64,000 nt of DNA, from assembly GCF_000002985.6 (NCBI RefSeq), contig NC_003283.11:6510001-6574000 (forward strand), written 5' to 3'. Below, in pieces: positions 58,604 through 64,000 of the stretch. Positions within the stretch are counted from its first letter, which is position 1. The number at the start of each line of letters is the position of its first letter. Under the pieces are notes generated by a model. It did not search any database, was not told the origin of the DNA, and saw nothing but the letters and a program-made list of their open reading frames with translations. Source of the DNA: Caenorhabditis elegans (taxonomy: Eukaryota > Nematoda > Chromadorea > Rhabditida > Rhabditidae). Position numbers and translations under genes: made by a program.

Positions 58604-58953
58604 AAAAAACTGTTTAGCAGTACGTGTGTTTCTATATTACGAGTCTTCTTTTTTTAATTCGCATTGGCGAAACTTCAAAATAAGTTTTATAAAAACTAGC
58701 AAATAAGTTTATAAATATGTTTGACAAGAAATAAAATTTGCATTCAGTGAAAGTGTATTACAACACAATTGAAACTCGTGACTGAAGTATAAAATACGAG
58801 ATAATATGTAACTTAATGTTGTGTCGTGACGACGAGAGAGAATATTAGAATGATCTATTAGTAAACCTGAAGAAGTGCGGAATCATCAAAATACAATAAC
58901 AGTTAACTTTATTCAAATTTATTGAAAAAATTTAGTTCCATAGACCACCAAAT
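58604..58953. other. Convergent spacer
   Basis: 3' flanks of DUF268 copy B (plus) and the UGT gene (minus). AATAAA on plus at about 58732-58737 is a candidate signal for copy B. No gene. Confidence 0.5.
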
Positions 58954-60882
58954 CTAATCTATTTTTTGCTTTAAAAGCGGAAATTGTCGTCCGATAAACC
59001 TGAATAAAAGTTTGATAACAAGATAAACTACAAACAAAATAATACATACAATAACAAAAATAGCAAGAGGAATATCAAAAGAATAAAATTGGAAAGTATT
59101 TAATAATCTTCCTTCTGAATTCAATGTATCTAATGAACCAAATTGAACAGCAAAGTCACAATGTTTCAGAACCACATCCTTCGGTTTGTGTGGCTGTTCT
59201 TCAAGAATTTTGGCAAGGCGTTCTGCGTTGTGCTTGTAATTGACATCATTCAAAACAGTTTGGATAGCTTTTATAATTTCTTCTGGTTTATTCAATAAAG
59301 TTTTATCCAATTGAAGGGCACCACCATGTCTTGTGATCATGTGAGCATTTCTTGGTTGATCAGACATTAATGGGATCTGAAAAGTAAAACTTTTAAAAAA
59401 TGTTTTCAACTTTAGTTGTGGTGTTTTTTATATTTTTCTACATTTAAAATTTCATTATTGCCGTAATATCTCTATTTGTAAGCAAGACTGATTTCCGGTC
59501 GCTCCGCAGCGGTGGCAATAATGAAAAATCATTTCCTAACAGTTGAAATGTTTAGAACTCGAAGGCATACATCAGGGCCGAACCTCAACATTTTCGCAAA
59601 CATTTATTTTTGTTGAAATTATATTTTTGGAAAAAGTATGGTTTTTTTCGTTTACTACTTTTTTTTAGAAAATCTAGTTTTTCTACGCAGAATTAATAGA
59701 AAAGTTGAAGTAAGTTTCCTTATACTTCACGACCAACTAAATCATTAAAACTCACAACAACTGCCGGTTTCCCTTGGTAAGCAATCTCCACAGAACTTCC
59801 AAGTCCACCGTGAGTTATAAAAAGTGTTAGTCGCTCATCAGCTGCAAATTATATGAGCAAATTTGTAAAAATATAAAAGCTTATAACGATTACTCACCAA
59901 GAATATCATTTTGTGGCATCCAAGTAATCAGTTTAACATTTGGAAGATGATCTGCCAACGTTGCATTCGCTACTTCGTACTTCCAAATGAAAGTAGTTTC
60001 CGGCATTGATGCAAATACTTTCAAGAATGATTTTCTACAAAAATTGAAATTAGAAATATAAACGTAGAAATTTTCTAAAACTAACTTGAATTCATGTGGC
60101 ATATCAGAAGAATACGCATTTGAGCCAAAAGAAACCAGAACATTTGTTTTTCTCAGAGAAAGAACATCATTCCATTTTTTTTGAAAGTGTTGATTTTCCA
60201 CTTTTCTTTGTATCCCATATATAGAGTCGAATCAGCGTTAATTACAGACCAAATCCCGATCTCATCGAATAGTGCTGAAAATATTTGAATGTGTTTTTTA
60301 CTACGTATAACTACTTCAAAAATTTACCGAATCCTACAAAGAAGAGTGACTCTGTGATGGCAAGATCGAATTTTTCCTTACGCATTTGTTCGATCAATTC
60401 AGTTTGTTGAAACATATCTAAAACATATTGCATATAATTACAAAAAAAAGGAATTGACTCACATTCGGTTTTATACGCGGCAGCGCTACTGAAGTTTCCA
60501 ATTAACTGCGAATAAATTAAATATAAAACAAAGAGTTTAGAGAGTCACTTACCCCAAACAATGATGTTATATCCGAGTCCATTTTCCAAATACTTTTTCT
60601 CATCATTTCTTCAGTTGATCCTTCTCTGTGCATTTGGGCAATTCGAGGATCTTGTTCAATTCGAATAATCTTTTTGACCTTTTTTGATCCAATAAGTTCC
60701 TTTTTCCCATCTATAAAAATTGGGATAACCATTGTGACGTCATTACCGGCATCAATTAGGATGTCGGAAATCTTTCCAAGAAAATTTGCGTGACTTGCAC
60801 CAAAAGCTGGATTGAATACTAGAACTTTGTAGCTGAAGCATAATTCCACAAGAATCAAAAATAGGACAATCGGAAATTTCAT
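58954..60882 (-). pseudogene. UDP-glycosyltransferase (UGT) with internal deletion and frameshift
   Basis: Intact members transfer sugars to small lipophilic molecules in the ER. Exons: 60882-60553 (signal peptide MKFPIVLFLILVELCFSYKV, then NPAFGASHANFLGKISDIL), 60505-60463, 60417-60328, 60274-60086, 60034-59898, 59841-59756, 59376-58954. The C-terminal donor-binding half is present: NVLVSFGSNAYSSDMP, FIWKYEV, NVKLITWMPQNDILADERL, FITHGGLGSSVEIAYQGKP, IPLMSDQPRNA, then a membrane span and QKID. In exon 4, INADSTLYMG runs almost directly into ENQHFQKKWNDVL. Roughly 110-130 residues normally found between these are absent and the two parts are in different frames; exon 4 length is not compatible with one frame. 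No intron explains it. Probably a pseudogene. Confidence 0.8.
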
Positions 60883-61089
60883 AATTGAGCAATTGAAGTA
60901 GACACAAATTCATTATCAACTGGTTTATGTAGAGCTGAAAAAATGCGTGGTTTGTATGATAAGAACTCAAGTTTTTGAAAAAGTTATGGTTTATGAATTC
61001 TCTTCTTATATTGTTTAAAACACTACGGGAAAAAGGCAAATAAAATTTATAGATTGGTTGATTTTATTAATTTCATGATGAAAGAAGAA
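60883..61089. other. UGT upstream region
   Basis: Short spacer between the UGT start and the TIR element. It would hold the UGT promoter. No gene. Confidence 0.5.
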
Positions 61090-61091
61090 TA

Positions 61092-62039
61092 CAGGGTGGG
61101 CCAAAAGTATGGTAACACATGAAGCGCTCTTTTACATGAGATTTTCGCGCGACTGCCACGTCATACGTACATTTTTCTATTGAATACTGATAGCTGAATA
61201 AATTTCCTTCAATTTGACCCAAAATTTGTAATGTTTCCCAATAAAGTTCGATTTTAATCACCTCGGCAATTTGGCGAACCCTTTCGAAAAAACGGCGTTT
61301 TGGCACGCGGCACTTCCCACACAAACGCACCTCCCACGCACGCCAATAATTTTCAGATGTTTTTGTTTTATGTTAAATTGAAAGTTAAAGAAGTGAAGAA
61401 GCGTTTTTGATTGTTTTTGTAGCATATAAAAATTTTCTGTGTCGACACTGGCGCCTAGCAAGAACCTTTGAATATTTCATGAATTCAACTGTCCGAAATT
61501 TACTCAGTTTTTTTTGGTTTCACACGGCGTAACGACCCAAAAAATCAGCAGAGCTAATTTTTTTCTAAAAATTCTGAAAAGTCAGGTCAAACCGTGCCAA
61601 AAAGTACTAAAATGAATTTTTCTTCATACTGCTGCCGCCGCTCACTTCCATCTTTCTGGCGACTGTGTCATTCAAGACTTAAACTACTGCCACAGTCCAT
61701 GACAGAAATACCACGACTGAAATTTTTTGGATTTTTGTTTTTAAAGAATCTCCAGACCAAGAGCATTCTTTGAACTATAAAAACTTGTAAGATACTTGAT
61801 GGATTCCTCGAAAAAAATGTAGAAATCCCGCAGAATGCCGACTTGCGTGCCATAAAGGTCGTGATCTCAAAAGTTCTTAAGGCCTGCAGCGATGCGGATA
61901 GGGAAATTTTAAAAATTCAAAACGTTAATCTGGTCAGTATTTTATGGAGAACAAAACTTGTACACATTGATGTAATAACTCTCTCCACACGTGAAGTTAT
62001 AGAGCTGCAAACGTGTTACCATACTTTTGGCCCACCCTG
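61092..62039. mobile_element. TA-flanked terminal-inverted-repeat element (Tc/mariner-like, non-autonomous)
   Basis: Starts CAGGGTGGGCCAAAAGTATG at 61092; the exact complement ends at 62039. The terminal repeats are identical for 27 bases. The dinucleotide TA flanks both ends (61090-61091 and 62040-62041), the target duplication of the Tc1/mariner superfamily. The 948-bp interior has only short open frames (for example 61843-62073 plus and 61258-61461 minus) and no visible DDE/D transposase, so it depends on a transposase supplied elsewhere. Confidence 0.88.
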
Positions 62040-62153
62040 TAGTATAAAAGACATTAATGAGAATAAATCTTAACGAGATTGTTAATAAACATACTAATAA
62101 GTTAGATGCAATTTATGACTTGTATTATTCTATTTTTTGTGTGAGACTGTACT

Positions 62154-62382
62154 AGTACAAATTTGGTTCAAAAATCTCACCCTCTCGCCCATGAGAGACG
62201 CAGAGACAGTTCATCGCGTCAATTGAGTATAGATATTTTGGCAATTGTGGGTGTTTGAAAACCATGTATAAACATATATACACGGCCTCTCTTCATTTCA
62301 AAAAATAAATAAATTGACGTGATGAACTGTCTCTGCGTCTCTCATGGGCGAGAGAGTGAGCTTTTTGAGCCGAATTTGTACT
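62154..62382. mobile_element. 229-bp foldback MITE
   Basis: The left arm (62154 to about 62226) starts AGTACAAATTTGG and includes GCCCATGAGAGACGCAGAGA. The right arm (about 62310-62382) is its reverse complement with about five mismatches. The arms are some 70 bases long with an 80-base AT-rich centre. No coding capacity. The target duplication is not clear. Confidence 0.85.
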
Positions 62383-64000
62383 GAAAACGGTAAAATAGGC
62401 CGGAAACGGCTGATAGTGAACAAAATCTAATAAAATTTTACTAACTGCCTGATCAAACACATAGAAATTATATGAAAAAAGGGCAAAATTGTAAATCACC
62501 TATGAATACGCCCACATGTGAAAGTTCAAAATTAGTGATTTACCAGACAAAACTGATTAAAGCCGGCGATTCGCTGATAAATCTTCAAATTTTTTATTAA
62601 TATATTGCCAATTAAGACTAAGTGTGTCTATTTTTATGAAAATATCTAGGTTAGTGATGTTCACGACGCCGGCAGACGGAAAAACAAAAGGCTACCTCGA
62701 AAAATGGATTTTTTCGGGACCTCTAGTGATCCTTAAAAAGAGAAATTTGAAAATTGAAGGCCACCATTTTGTAGATAATTTTTTTCTGATTATTTTCTGT
62801 TTTTGATGAAGGTTTTTTGATGAAAATTGACGTCGGCATCTTCAAAACAAGAATTAGGCCTGAAAACTCCAAAAATCGTTAAAAAACGACAATTTTTGAC
62901 AGGTTTTCCTAATTTTACGAGACGCGCCAAGACATAATCAAAAATTCAACATCACCAAAAGTTGCAAAATTCTCTAAGGAAGAGATTAAGATGTCAATCA
63001 CCTGATTTGATCAAAAACTGATTGAGTAACTTCAGTTTTAAGACAATGCGATTGTAATTTTTGGTCAACCGTAAGCTTATTAGTTGACTTGAACGCTTTT
63101 GAAAGCATATAGATCGGTAACCAGAAAAGCTATCAAGAAACTTTAAACTACAAAAATAATCTTGATAACACAAGAAACATTTTCTATGTGCATAATACTT
63201 GGCTATTCTCACAAAATACATAGTTTAAGCTATGTAAAGATTCAATGCTTTGAAAAACTTTGATAGAGATACCACGAAGGTATTCGAAATTATCCGTTTG
63301 CTCAATCAACTCAAAGAAGCAAAAAATAACAAAGTATGGATTAATACCGTCTGATACCTTTTTCATATGTCACTTTTTGTTTTTCCCGTACGGGATCCCG
63401 TCTTTACAGTCGACAACCGACTGAAACCGAGGCCACCAATGAATAACTCAGGTTGTGAACCCTGTCGGGAAAGTCTCATCAGTTTTCCATCAGTGTACGA
63501 CAAAAAATATACCGTATTTCCTCTATTAGTCTTGCACCCCTATTAGTCTTGCACCCCTACGGGTCAATTGAAAAATAGTCTTGCATTCAAGACTAATAGA
63601 GGAAATACGGTAATTGGGTACGATAGGAATACGGTAGGTTTATAAGTTATGTAAGTTTCTACAAATATAACTACTTCAGTTTCTCTGTACCAAACTTTGA
63701 AGAATTTTTTATTACTTTAAAGATCACTGAAATAGTGAGCCGTTGTCTACGAGATCAAATATGTTTGAAAATTACCATTTGGTATCGGTCCTAACAAATC
63801 AGTATTTATACCAAAGTTGTTTCTTCGTCAATATTTTGAATTTAATTTAAAAACACCTATATTATTCAATTTTCAATCTCACGTGAGAGAGTGTGAGAGA
63901 AAAAGAGGAATTTTGAAATAAATGAAATTGAGAGAGGCCGTGATATAAACATTTATTTATTTTGAAAAAATAATACATCCATCTATTTTGAAATTATCGA
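62383..64000. other. Gene-free right end
   Basis: Apart from the 103-bp palindrome no feature is supported. Two overlapping minus-strand frames (62994-63366) have no domain. Near 63387-63403 two short palindromes overlap (CCCGTACGGG and CGGGATCCCG). The last 150 bases contain a GA-rich patch (63883-63908). Confidence 0.5.
63510..63612. mobile_element. 103-bp palindromic MITE with internal tandem repeat
   Basis: Perfect 25-base terminal inverted repeats starting TACCGTATTTCCTCTATTAG (63510-63534) and ending at 63612. Just inside the left arm, CTATTAGTCTTGCACCC occurs twice in tandem. A typical small high-copy nematode palindrome. Confidence 0.85.

Noticed and set aside
62994-63366. Two consecutive minus-strand frames at the right end
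   Set aside because: They could be read as exons, but no acceptor/donor pair joins them in phase and no domain is visible.

Overview
The window is nuclear DNA of a Caenorhabditis nematode, almost certainly C. elegans chromosome V around dpy-11. Evidence: compact multi-exon genes with short AT-rich introns ending in TTTCAG, acceptor-like TTTCAG or TTCCAG one base before start codons (typical of trans-splicing), nematode-only families (FBA_2 F-box, ET module, DUF268, saposin-like SPP), and products I recognise: UBH-1, DPY-11, MDH-1, ACS-1, DRE-1 and LIPL-4. Exon boundaries were placed by hand from splice consensus, reading-frame continuity and family motifs. They are self-consistent but unverified by transcripts.

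Left part (1-7 kb), all on the minus strand: ubh-1 (ubiquitin C-terminal hydrolase), dpy-11 (membrane thioredoxin) and mdh-1 (cytosolic malate dehydrogenase), separated by 0.7-2 kb of gene-free DNA. From 8 to 12 kb on the plus strand lie small lineage-specific genes: an F-box/FBA_2 gene with a broken frame, a secreted Gly/Tyr/His-rich peptide, a possible 58-aa secreted peptide and an unrecognised 113-aa protein. acs-1 (15.1-21.7 kb, plus) encodes an ACSF2-type acyl-CoA synthetase with two long 5' introns. Converging on it is a Cys-rich secreted protein on the minus strand.

Middle part (24-36.5 kb): dre-1, the FBXO11-type F-box/beta-helix/UBR-finger protein, on the minus strand with an 8.3-kb first intron. 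A 3.7-kb gene-free stretch follows, then lipl-4 (lysosomal acid lipase, plus) and a tRNA-Ser(GCT).

Right part (42-64 kb): a two-pore-domain K+ channel (plus) whose 5.5-kb intron holds a decayed LINE and three saposin-like genes, all on the opposite strand; a tRNA-Cys(GCA) sits in the next intron. A GPI-type ET-module protein converges on the channel with only 31 bp between stop codons. Then come two tandem DUF268 methyltransferase-like paralogs, the first with damaged splice sites, and a UDP-glycosyltransferase gene with an internal deletion and frameshift. The last 3 kb is a cluster of inverted-repeat elements: a 948-bp TA-flanked element, a 229-bp foldback and a 103-bp palindrome. The left 40 kb is thus largely conserved housekeeping or developmental genes, and the right 20 kb is a fast-evolving accessory neighbourhood of secreted or detoxification families, nested genes, pseudogenes and small transposons.
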